DNA of 64,000 bases from Natronospirillum sp. (lineage in GTDB: Bacteria; Pseudomonadota; Gammaproteobacteria; Pseudomonadales; Natronospirillaceae), in the NCBI RefSeq assembly GCF_022565775.1, contig NZ_JAIUMC010000007.1, positions 1-64,000 of the forward strand. Reading direction: 5' to 3'. The stretch's first letter is position 1; each line of letters opens with the position of its first letter. This document shows, one piece after another, positions 56,979 to 64,000 of the stretch. The notes beneath the pieces were generated by a model, which made no database searches, had not been told where the DNA came from, and worked only from the letters and a program-made list of their open reading frames with translations. Made by a program: the position numbers and the translations under genes.

Positions 56979-58754
56979 TCAGAAACCAGGTTGCAGCCGA
57001 TGGGCCTGCCCTTCCTCATTGCGCAGAATGGGCTTCATGGAGTCCTCATGCCGGACATCCAGCCAGTAGAGTGTATTTTCACCACCGGTCATGCTGCGCA
57101 TCGCCAAACGGCCTGGACCAAAACCGTAATCGGCAGAGGACAGCAGGAACGGACCTATAGGTCCTCCGTCTGCTCCATACTTGCCAAGCTCGACGCCATC
57201 AGCATCGGGCTCGCTGGCCGGCACCGCCGTGGCAAAATCCTCTTCAGAGCTGTCGCTGACGTCCTCGTCTCGCGCCACTACCAATATTTCGGAGCGCTCC
57301 TGGCGAGCCAGTCCCACGGCCGGGTGTATGGTCGGGTCTGACAGGGCCAGACGCCAGTTCTGGTCCTCGCGATAATTCAGTGCATCGGGGTCCGCGTCAG
57401 GCTCCAGCCAGTAGGCTCTGAACGTCTCGCCCTCCGGGTCAGGGAAAGACCGGGAGCTTGCGTTGAAAAACACCTTGTTGCCCGACGTGTGCACCCACGG
57501 CTCGCCGATGCTGCCGATGCCGTCTCGAATCACCAGGTTTTCCGGCAACGAATAGTCGGCTACTTGATCGGTATCCGCTTTCTCGATGCTTTCCACCACC
57601 TCGATAATCTGGTCATCGGAATCCTCGATACTATAAGCCCAAACGATATGGTCATCCGTGGTCGTGACGAATTTGGGAAAATCTTCTGCGTCTTCGATGT
57701 CCGAACGCAGTATCTCGATATCAGGCTCTCCCGAGTCAATCGAGAGGCGCGTCAACCGGGCGCCATCGCTGTCATGATCGGCAATGTAGACGTTCTCGCC
57801 ATCATTGGCATACCGCGTCGTCACTACCAGGTTGACAACGCCATCGTCCAGGGCATCAATCGCTACGGGGTCGGACAGCTCCTGCTCTTCTCGATCAAAT
57901 GCGCGGACATAACCGGCGCGGGTCTGGATCAGAAGGTCACCACTGTCCAGTCGGCCCACCTTGAGCACTTGCAAGTTGTCGCTCAGGTCATCAAGCTCTG
58001 TGCCCTCATCATCCAGAGCATCTATATCCCGGAAGACCATAGTGAACTCGGAGGGATCTCCCTGCGGTAGTATCAGTCCCTCAATCGCGCCATCCTCGTC
58101 GCGAACCGCAATCACCGACACTGCACCATCGTCAGGCAGCTCAAGTGCCGCAGGATCTTGGGAAGTGGCCGCATCCACCGGGACCGCATACCAGAATTCT
58201 GTATCCAGTCTGTAGACCACCAGAGCATTATCGCTGTTCTGGTAGTCCGGCTCGACTCGGAGGCTGTCAACGTCCTCTCCTCGGCTTTCGGAGGAAATCT
58301 GCCTTGGTGTCACGCCACCCGCCGACGCATCGGCATCCGCCCACCAGAGATGCTCGTCCATGGCATAGACCACCCCTTCGATGGTCATTTCGCCGCTGGC
58401 GTCGGTAGAGAAATGGGTATCCATCTGCTGAACATCTTCTCCGTTGTCACTGCGCGCGACCTCAAACACGGTGCCCTGTTCGGAATCAAGCGCGCAGACC
58501 CGATCCTGAACAGCAAAGAAACTGAGGCCAGAATGCCCCTCTCGGCTCAAACCGTCATTATTGTCTGCCAGATCCAGGTTGGCCTCACAGTTGACAGTCA
58601 ACTGCCCATTGTCATTGTCGCCGTTGCCGTTGTCTCCATTACCATTGCCATTGTCGCCGTTGCCAGAACTGCTAGAACTTGAACCACTGTCATTGCAGGC
58701 AATCAGCAGTGCCGAGCTCATGATCATCATTGCTTGAAGCGTCTTGTGTCGCAT
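56979..58754 (-). CDS. Acidic surface lipoprotein (amylase-locus paralogue 1)
   Basis: A 591-residue lipoprotein with lipobox LLIAC (C20), a 40-residue Ser and Asn-Gly-Asp repeat linker (DNGNGD units), and a beta-rich mature domain that looks propeller-like (repeated VVTTRYANDGENVYIADHDSDG-type strands). It is a paralogue of the 62.7-kb gene: both share DGL..F...VCA.D near the start, DEHLWWADADASAGG/DDHLWFADSDASAGS, and the C-terminal LDxRHxDSM. ATG 58754 has AGAGGA upstream. Expressed from operator copy 4. No enzymatic motif recognised. Confidence 0.85.
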   Translation of the reverse strand: MRHKTLQAMMIMSSALLIACNDSGSSSSSSGNGDNGNGNGDNGNGDNDNGQLTVNCEANLDLADNNDGLSREGHSGLSFFAVQDRVCALDSEQGTVFEVARSDNGEDVQQMDTHFSTDASGEMTIEGVVYAMDEHLWWADADASAGGVTPRQISSESRGEDVDSLRVEPDYQNSDNALVVYRLDTEFWYAVPVDAATSQDPAALELPDDGAVSVIAVRDEDGAIEGLILPQGDPSEFTMVFRDIDALDDEGTELDDLSDNLQVLKVGRLDSGDLLIQTRAGYVRAFDREEQELSDPVAIDALDDGVVNLVVTTRYANDGENVYIADHDSDGARLTRLSIDSGEPDIEILRSDIEDAEDFPKFVTTTDDHIVWAYSIEDSDDQIIEVVESIEKADTDQVADYSLPENLVIRDGIGSIGEPWVHTSGNKVFFNASSRSFPDPEGETFRAYWLEPDADPDALNYREDQNWRLALSDPTIHPAVGLARQERSEILVVARDEDVSDSSEEDFATAVPASEPDADGVELGKYGADGGPIGPFLLSSADYGFGPGRLAMRSMTGGENTLYWLDVRHEDSMKPILRNEEGQAHRLQPGF

Positions 58755-58841
58755 ACCGTCCTCTTGTTGTTGCTGCGTTGAAGCTTCTCTGGTCCGACCG
58801 GCCTGCACAAGCACACTTGTGAACCGTGACGGATCAGTAAC

Positions 58842-58874
58842 AGGGTGACAGAAAGGCCTTACATACGACTTACA
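58842..58874 (-). promoter_or_regulatory. Tandem 11-bp-period operator and TG-10 (copy 4)
   Basis: On the minus strand TGTAAGT (58874-58868) and TGTAAGG (58863-58857), then 6 nt and TGT at the place of the TGC in copies 1-3. The following hexamer CACCCT is poor as a -10. It lies 87 nt before the lipoprotein ATG and after the amylase terminator. Confidence 0.62.
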
Positions 58875-58937
58875 AATGGTGGAACTGAAGCGATATTTAC
58901 TTGGTGAGAGGACAATTTACAGGGAGGATTCTGCAAC

Positions 58938-58967
58938 AAAAAAGCCGCACTCCGGAAGAGTGCGGCT
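58938..58967 (-). terminator. Intrinsic terminator of the beta-amylase gene
   Basis: A perfect 10-bp stem AGCCGCACTC/GAGTGCGGCT with a 5-nt loop, followed on the minus strand by six T, starting 21 bp past the stop codon. Confidence 0.9.
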
Positions 58968-58988
58968 ATTCAAGGGATCTGAAATGGA

Positions 58989-60785
58989 TCAGAAGCTGCC
59001 GGTGCTGCTGACAGACGAGCCATCGCCGCCTGTCGTCACCTGGTTGTTGCTGCCGGACTGCCATTCGACGCCGGCGCCCGGATTGCTCTCCTCGCGCTTG
59101 ACGCACTTCCACTCGATGCTGGTATTCTTCGGCAGGTCACTGACCGAGCCGCTCCATGTCGGGTAGTTGGTGGCGTCCAGCAGAACACCATTGGCCGGGT
59201 CCCAGTTGCCCAGTTCCGCTGTATTGCCGACTGCGTAGACACTCTGGCCCCAGTAGGTGCTGCCATTGTTGCAGGTAAAGTTGACCGTCGCCCCATCATC
59301 ACCGGTACCGGCATGGAAGTTCTGGATGAACTGTGCATAGCGGTTGCGCCCGGTGTTGTTTTCAGTGACGTTCTGCAGGCGCAGGATGGTCAGGCCGTTG
59401 TAGCTGCTGTGGGTAAAGGCGTTTTCGATCTGATCCCAGCCAAAGTCGGTCATGGCACCGCCGGCCAGTGCATTTTCGCCTTTCAGGTCAACGCCCTGGT
59501 TACCGCCTTCTTCACCCACCCAGAACACCAGGTCTTCGGCCCGCGAGTAGTCCGGGAAGCTGTCCGGGTTGCCCATTTCCAGCGCGGTGAAATGCAGGAC
59601 GACATTACGGTTAGGGTCGCTGCCGGTCTGGGTGGTGTTGATCATGCTCTCATACCCATGACCGGTGGACGGTGAGTAGATATCAATGTCGGACGGAATC
59701 AGGCCGGCGGTCATTTCGGGAACGCGGCGCACACTGTCGCTCGGGTTGCCGATCTGCCAGTGGATACCGGGGATCTTCATGCCCAGTTCGATACCGCTGA
59801 AGGCACCGTCAAAGCCATCCATGGCCGCATTCAGCATGCGGGTACCATGTGCTGTCAGCGATTCGTGGTACCAGCGGATGAAATCTCGCCCGTACTGGCT
59901 GTACAGATGGTCCTGCTGATCAAAGAAGAACTGTGCATCGGACGGCGGATTGACCTGATCGAAGTTGCTCAGACTGGTGCCCCAGGCATTGTTGAGGCTG
60001 GTCAGGTTGCCGTACTTGTCTTCGGCCCAGGCCTGGAAGTCTTCAATGGCCAGGCGACCATAGGCCTGCAGCGCACCGCGCCCCGGATAGGAGGCGATGG
60101 CATGCCCGTCATCATGCTGATTGTAGGATGGGTAGCGCAGTTCACCGGCCGGACCCATGCTGATGTTCAGCTCGATAATGTGGTCCGCCAGATGCTCGTA
60201 CCGGTCCTGGAAGGCCGCCATGAAATCGGCATACTGGTCCAGCACAAAGTCATCGGCCCACAGGGACACGGTTTCCACCGAGTAGTTGCCGAATTCGCTC
60301 TTGTAACGCATGTCGGCATCGCTCAGGCCAGCATGTTGAGCCGGGATATCTTCCCAGATCCACCAGGGAATCGGGATCTCGTTGGTGCCGCTCTGCCCGA
60401 GTTGCCAACTGTTGCCATCCCGGGTGATCACGTCTTCACCGCAGTCGTCACCGACGTTGCCACCACACTGGTGGAAGGACATGATCGGGATAATCTGCAG
60501 GCCGCGGGAAATAATGGTGTCAAAGATGGCGTCATAGTAAGACCAGTCGTACTGACCATCACCATCACCTTCGACCATGCCCCACCAGACATCCACCGAG
60601 ACGCCGTCAAGGCCGTAACTGGCGGCTTCTTCCAACTGCCATTCGAATGCACTCCATTCACTGCTGTTGCGCAGTTCCAGCGGGGCCATCGCATTGGTGG
60701 TTTCAGCGAGATCTGCCCAGGCGGCGGAAGCCATAAGCAACGCCGTGGCACCCAGGGCACCAGCGGCACGTTTCAAGTTCAACAT
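58989..60785 (-). CDS. Exported beta-amylase (GH14) with CBM20 starch-binding domain
   Basis: A 598-residue secreted enzyme that releases maltose from starch non-reducing ends. A signal peptide (LGATALLMASAAWA) is followed by a GH14 barrel with the catalytic acid E215 in MGPAGELRYPSY and catalytic base E438 in LKGENAL, the same spacing as Bacillus enzymes. The last 100 residues form a CBM20-type domain (VNFTCNNGSTYWGQSVYAVGNTAELGNWDP), ending in a Gly/Ser-rich tail. It is transcribed alone between two paralogous lipoproteins, with AAAGGTGA before the ATG. A MalT-like regulator gene lies 2.2 kb away. GH14 is common in plants and Bacillus and sparse in gammaproteobacteria. Confidence 0.95.
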   Translation of the reverse strand: MLNLKRAAGALGATALLMASAAWADLAETTNAMAPLELRNSSEWSAFEWQLEEAASYGLDGVSVDVWWGMVEGDGDGQYDWSYYDAIFDTIISRGLQIIPIMSFHQCGGNVGDDCGEDVITRDGNSWQLGQSGTNEIPIPWWIWEDIPAQHAGLSDADMRYKSEFGNYSVETVSLWADDFVLDQYADFMAAFQDRYEHLADHIIELNISMGPAGELRYPSYNQHDDGHAIASYPGRGALQAYGRLAIEDFQAWAEDKYGNLTSLNNAWGTSLSNFDQVNPPSDAQFFFDQQDHLYSQYGRDFIRWYHESLTAHGTRMLNAAMDGFDGAFSGIELGMKIPGIHWQIGNPSDSVRRVPEMTAGLIPSDIDIYSPSTGHGYESMINTTQTGSDPNRNVVLHFTALEMGNPDSFPDYSRAEDLVFWVGEEGGNQGVDLKGENALAGGAMTDFGWDQIENAFTHSSYNGLTILRLQNVTENNTGRNRYAQFIQNFHAGTGDDGATVNFTCNNGSTYWGQSVYAVGNTAELGNWDPANGVLLDATNYPTWSGSVSDLPKNTSIEWKCVKREESNPGAGVEWQSGSNNQVTTGGDGSSVSSTGSF

Positions 60786-61003
60786 ATCTTCACCTTTTCA
60801 CTTGTTGTTTTTGTCTTGGCCGTTCAAGGATTGACCGGTTGTGATGGTGGGAACAATCGAACTTTAGGGTGGAATTTTGGGGTCTAGTTGACCGGAAACC
60901 TGACCAAAACCTTGGCCAAAGGAGCAGCCATGCTGTTGATTTTATTGATTTTTTCACGCATTGCGATCGGTGTTCAGACGATCGCTGGAGAAGGTGGAAA
61001 CAG

Positions 61004-61030
61004 CCGCCGGGCATCGTCCATGCCCGGCGG
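61004..61030 (-). terminator. GC-rich hairpin after the second amylase-locus lipoprotein
   Basis: A perfect 11-bp stem CCGCCGGGCAT/ATGCCCGGCGG with a 5-nt loop, 12 bp after the stop. On the minus strand it is followed by GGCTGTTTCC with only three T together, so it is a moderate terminator. Confidence 0.6.
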
Positions 61031-61041
61031 GCATTAGGGCG

Positions 61042-62703
61042 TCAGAATCCGCCCTGAATAATGATCGGGTCGGGTTCGACCTCGCCTATCTCCACCATGG
61101 AGTCACTATGCCGCGTGTCCAGGTAGAACAGGATTTCTGCAAGACCTGAACCGTAGGACACCAGCCGTGCCGGCCCAAGTGTGGAGGTTGCCCCCAGCAA
61201 CAGTCTGGGCGGCGCCATGGTATCAGCTGGCGGGCTCTGGGCGGGCAACTTGCCGAGTGTGGTGCTTTCTGACGGATCGTCGGCAGCGCGCGCCTGGATT
61301 TCTTCTTCACCATTGCGGTCGTTCAGCAACACCGTATCCAGCCGGGTATCGGGCACATAGAAAGGCATGGTTGTGGTGCTGACATCAATCAGCCCGCCCT
61401 GCCAGCTTGCGTCGTCCAACTCTGTCACCGTGCCGGGGGTTTCGAGTGCCACATAGCGTGCCGAGTAGTTTGCATCGCCATCAGCTGTATTGAAGAAGAT
61501 CCAATCGCCTATGTGTGCCGGTACCTGAGAGGTGACAATCACGTCTTCACCACCGTTGTAGACCTTGTCTTTGTTGTTGTGGTTTTCGCGCTCAATCACC
61601 ACAACTGCAGATTCGCCCTCCTGGCCCAAGCCATGCGACCAGCCCCAGCCAATATAGTCATCGTTGACCACCAGCAGCACCGGCGTTGTATTGTCGGTTT
61701 CGGCCTCGTCGACAATGTTGATCTCCTGCGATGTCTTGTCGATCTCCGACAAGACGGCTTGGCCGTCGTCGGTCAGGGCCAGGTACATGACGTCATCAAT
61801 TCGGATACCCCGACTGACCAGTGCGCCAAACCCGCTCAGGTTGTTTGCTGTTTCTGCCGCGTCACCAGAGGCTTTTTCGAGCTGCTTAGAGCCAGGGTCC
61901 AGAAAATAGAAGTCACTGCCCACAGCCAGGACTGCGGTGCCGTCGCCAAACATGCCGACATAGTTCGTGAAGCCGGAGATAACGCCTCCATCAAGAAGTT
62001 CTTCAGCTTCGCCACTGAGATCCGAGACTTCCGAGAGCACCAGGCGACTGCCATCCCGGATTATCGCATGTGTCAATTGGTCGCCATCATAAAGCGGACC
62101 AAGCGGCTCCCGATTGTCTCCGAGAGCGACCGGGTCGCTCGATGCACCGAAACCCCGTTGCACAGCAAACCAGCCATCGGCACCTTTGCGGTAAACCAGC
62201 GTCCCATTGTTCGCCGCTGCAAAATCCGGCGCGAAGGACATCATATCAATGGCACTGGCATTGTCTTCGGAAGAAACCTGAGTCGGCGAAACAGACCCTG
62301 CGGACGCGTCGCTGTCGGCAAACCACAGATGGTCATCGGCAACATAAATGACCCCATCAGCTGTCAGGTCCCCGCCGGATCGACTGTAGCTGGTCACCAC
62401 CAGTTCCAGGGCGTCGCCGTCATTATCATCCACACCAAACGCCACACCAGCATCGGCATCAAATGCACAGACCGAATCCGCCACCCGGTAGAATCTGAGT
62501 CCATCATACCCGTCTGATCCGACACCACTGTCATTAGAGGCCACACTGACATTGGCATCACAGACTGCAGAGACATCTGCGCTGCCTCCGGAGTCACCAT
62601 TGTCATCAGATCCATTGGAACTGCTGGAGCTGCTGGAGTTGCAACCGACAAGCAGCAGGGCCGTTCCCAGTGTAACGGCGACTGTATAGAGATTGGCTTT
62701 CAT
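61042..62703 (-). CDS. Acidic surface lipoprotein (amylase-locus paralogue 2)
   Basis: A 553-residue lipoprotein with lipobox LLVGC (C21) and a Ser-rich linker (SSSSSSS, then DDNGDSGGS). The mature part is a likely beta-propeller with alternating acidic strands (ADDHLWFADSDASAGSVSP, VPAHIGDWIFFNTADG). Closely parallel to the 58.8-kb lipoprotein in start, linker type, internal blocks and C-terminus (LDTRHSDSM). AGAGGGA lies upstream of the ATG. It is driven from operator copy 5 and is divergent from the MalT-like gene. Role unknown. Confidence 0.85.
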   Translation of the reverse strand: MKANLYTVAVTLGTALLLVGCNSSSSSSSNGSDDNGDSGGSADVSAVCDANVSVASNDSGVGSDGYDGLRFYRVADSVCAFDADAGVAFGVDDNDGDALELVVTSYSRSGGDLTADGVIYVADDHLWFADSDASAGSVSPTQVSSEDNASAIDMMSFAPDFAAANNGTLVYRKGADGWFAVQRGFGASSDPVALGDNREPLGPLYDGDQLTHAIIRDGSRLVLSEVSDLSGEAEELLDGGVISGFTNYVGMFGDGTAVLAVGSDFYFLDPGSKQLEKASGDAAETANNLSGFGALVSRGIRIDDVMYLALTDDGQAVLSEIDKTSQEINIVDEAETDNTTPVLLVVNDDYIGWGWSHGLGQEGESAVVVIERENHNNKDKVYNGGEDVIVTSQVPAHIGDWIFFNTADGDANYSARYVALETPGTVTELDDASWQGGLIDVSTTTMPFYVPDTRLDTVLLNDRNGEEEIQARAADDPSESTTLGKLPAQSPPADTMAPPRLLLGATSTLGPARLVSYGSGLAEILFYLDTRHSDSMVEIGEVEPDPIIIQGGF

Positions 62704-62761
62704 ACTGTCCCTCTTCTTCTTTATTTTTTGCCGAACCAGCAGCTCGGTCAGTTGATCTTCA

Positions 62762-62795
62762 GGTCTACCATAGAATATCTGACAGCTGTCTTACA
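62762..62795 (-). promoter_or_regulatory. Tandem 11-bp-period operator and TG-10 (copy 5)
   Basis: On the minus strand TGTAAGA (62795-62789) and the weaker TGTCAGA (62784-62778), then 7 nt, TGG and hexamer TAGACC. Spacing is one base longer than in the other copies. The hexamer ends 58 nt before the lipoprotein ATG. The rest of 62704-62979 shows no other feature I can support. Confidence 0.58.
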
Positions 62796-62979
62796 AATTG
62801 GGGACAAGAAGGGGAATAGGTGCAGGTTGTGCGACGGGTCAACTTTTCTGGCTCTTCTCATTGCGACAGTATCTATTTTGTGCTGCCATTGAGGTTTAAT
62901 GGGGCTATGAAACAATGCCGGATAAAACTAATCTGCAAAGCCTCCGGGAAGACAGAACAGTAATCAGGATTACCATCGC

Positions 62980-64000
62980 ATGAATAAGGCAGTAGGAGCG
63001 TCTGCCGAGCAGGTTGAGCGCTGGCTGGTGAGGCCGCGGCTGACTGCAACCCTTGCGCAGAAATCTTCCAGCAGTCTGATCTGGTTGGTGGCAGCGGGGG
63101 GTTATGGCAAAACGACGCTGGCATTGAGTTATGCTGAAGCACAAAAGCGGACGTTGTTGCGTCTGCCTATCCCGCCACATGGTTTCAGTGTAGGAGAATT
63201 TTTCTACGCGCTGCGCCAGCAGGCCATTCAACTGCTGGGGGACGAAGCTCTCGCACTCCCCGTGCTCAACCCGGAATACACGGCAACACCGGAAGTCTTT
63301 GCGACCCAGTTTGGGCAGACACTGCAGCGCAAGTTGCCGGGTCAGATGCTGCTGTTTATCGACGACATGCACCACCTGCCTGCCGACTCGCCTCTGCATG
63401 CCATTATCGCCACCACGCTGGAAGAGCTGTTCAGTGAGCGTGTATCTGTCATCGTGGCCAGTCGACACGAGCCTGCACCGCCCTGGATACGTCTGCGCGG
63501 CAAGGGCCGACTGGCGATTATCGACGAGACACAGCTCAGTTTTACCGCAGAAGAGTCCACAGAACTGCTGCAGCATGAAGGCATCAACAGCGACACCATT
63601 GCCGACCTGACCAAAGGCCGCGACTGGTCGATCACCGGTCTGCCCGGCTGGGCCGCGGGATTGATGCTGCTCATAGAGCACTGGCGGCGGTTTGACGCCC
63701 CGGTGAGCGAGAGTCTGCTGCAGAGGTCACTGGATGACTGGTTTCTGGAAGAGGTGTACAAGCCGCTGTCAGAGGATGACAAGGCGCTGCTGCGCTTTTG
63801 TGCCCGACCCAGACTCATTCCAGCCAGCTTGCTGGAAAGCCTGACCGGCGAAGCCTGCGCACCTGAACGGCTGCGAGATCTGCATGAACACCACGCTTTC
63901 CTGCGCCAGGAAGACGATGCCGAACTCGGTCCCTGTTATCAATTCCACGATCTGTTCCGCGATTTTCTGCTGCAGCAGGCAAAGGCTGAGCTGGACGCTC
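62980..64000 (+). CDS. MalT-like STAND ATPase transcriptional regulator (partial)
   Basis: Open to the right edge of the window and so absent from the ORF track; 340 codons are visible from ATG 62980. The N-terminus AEQVERWLVRPRLTATL is typical of MalT/LuxR-type STAND regulators. Walker A AGGYGKTTL (about residues 39-47) and a Walker B-like MLLFIDDMHHLP (about 125) follow, then the winged-helix part FLEEVYKPLSEDDKALL. The LuxR helix-turn-helix expected at the C-terminus lies beyond the window. By family these proteins bind ATP plus an inducer (maltotriose for MalT). Closeness to beta-amylase suggests control of starch use; I found no MalT box. Confidence 0.87.
   Translation, partial: MNKAVGASAEQVERWLVRPRLTATLAQKSSSSLIWLVAAGGYGKTTLALSYAEAQKRTLLRLPIPPHGFSVGEFFYALRQQAIQLLGDEALALPVLNPEYTATPEVFATQFGQTLQRKLPGQMLLFIDDMHHLPADSPLHAIIATTLEELFSERVSVIVASRHEPAPPWIRLRGKGRLAIIDETQLSFTAEESTELLQHEGINSDTIADLTKGRDWSITGLPGWAAGLMLLIEHWRRFDAPVSESLLQRSLDDWFLEEVYKPLSEDDKALLRFCARPRLIPASLLESLTGEACAPERLRDLHEHHAFLRQEDDAELGPCYQFHDLFRDFLLQQAKAELDA

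Noticed and set aside
60786-61003. MalT box or amylase-specific operator upstream of the beta-amylase gene
   Set aside because: I did not find GGGGA(T/G)GAGG or its complement. Two TTGACCGG words (60831 and 60888) are too little evidence for an operator.

Overview
The window looks like the chromosome of a marine or halotolerant gammaproteobacterium. It is about 60% GC, densely coding, and has many ATGA start/stop overlaps. The left end keeps the gene order nit - yhdP - rng - maf - mreDCB / gatCAB, which I know from Pseudomonas-type genomes. A TRAP transporter, REP-like intergenic repeats, tetrahydromonapterin-type folate genes and an exported beta-amylase also fit a Pseudomonadales/Oceanospirillales relative. 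Genus cannot be fixed from the sequence alone. I see no rRNA, tRNA, CRISPR array, insertion sequence or prophage.

Layout. 0.2-9.7 kb (minus strand): nitrilase-family amidase, YhdP, RNase G, Maf and MreDCB (envelope and cell shape). 9.9-13.1 kb: GatCAB amidotransferase, with a terminator. 13.3-17.0 kb: TRAP transporter with a TatT-type lipoprotein. 17.0-20.6 kb: YfbR nucleotidase, a CheY-TPR protein and a soluble histidine kinase separated from it by one in-frame TGA, then a cyclic-nucleotide-binding protein. 20.7-31.9 kb is the most unusual block: lipoproteins, two FecR-domain exported proteins, two tandem Slam/DUF560-like TPR-beta-barrel outer-membrane proteins, a MurG/UGT-like glycosyltransferase and a von Willebrand A lipoprotein. 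32-39.6 kb: phosphomannomutase and a three-gene SMC operon of the MksFEB/JetABC type with no JetD nuclease. 39.8-50 kb: housekeeping and folate genes (peroxiredoxin, folE, folK, rmuC, asparaginase, MFS, folM, mgtE, hemH) plus a probable small RNA. 50-57 kb: enoyl-CoA hydratase, MmsA, TSUP transporter, ferredoxin-reductase-like flavoprotein, a SatD-family gene behind three evenly spaced operators, a membrane protein and a GNAT enzyme. 57-64 kb: GH14 beta-amylase with a CBM20 starch-binding domain, between two paralogous lipoproteins, and the start of a MalT-like regulator running off the right edge.

What ties the accessory regions together is a promoter motif found five times: a direct repeat TGTAAGt-N4-TGTAAGy with an exact 11-bp period, followed 6-7 nt later by TGn and a -10-like hexamer. 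It lies 58-90 nt upstream of the start codon of the 20.8, 21.5, 31.8, 58.8 and 62.7 kb genes, all of which encode exported acidic proteins (four lipoproteins and one FecR protein). This is the pattern of an OmpR/PhoB-family activator. It suggests one undescribed surface-protein regulon that joins the Slam/FecR cluster to the lipoproteins of the amylase region. The regulator itself is not in the window.
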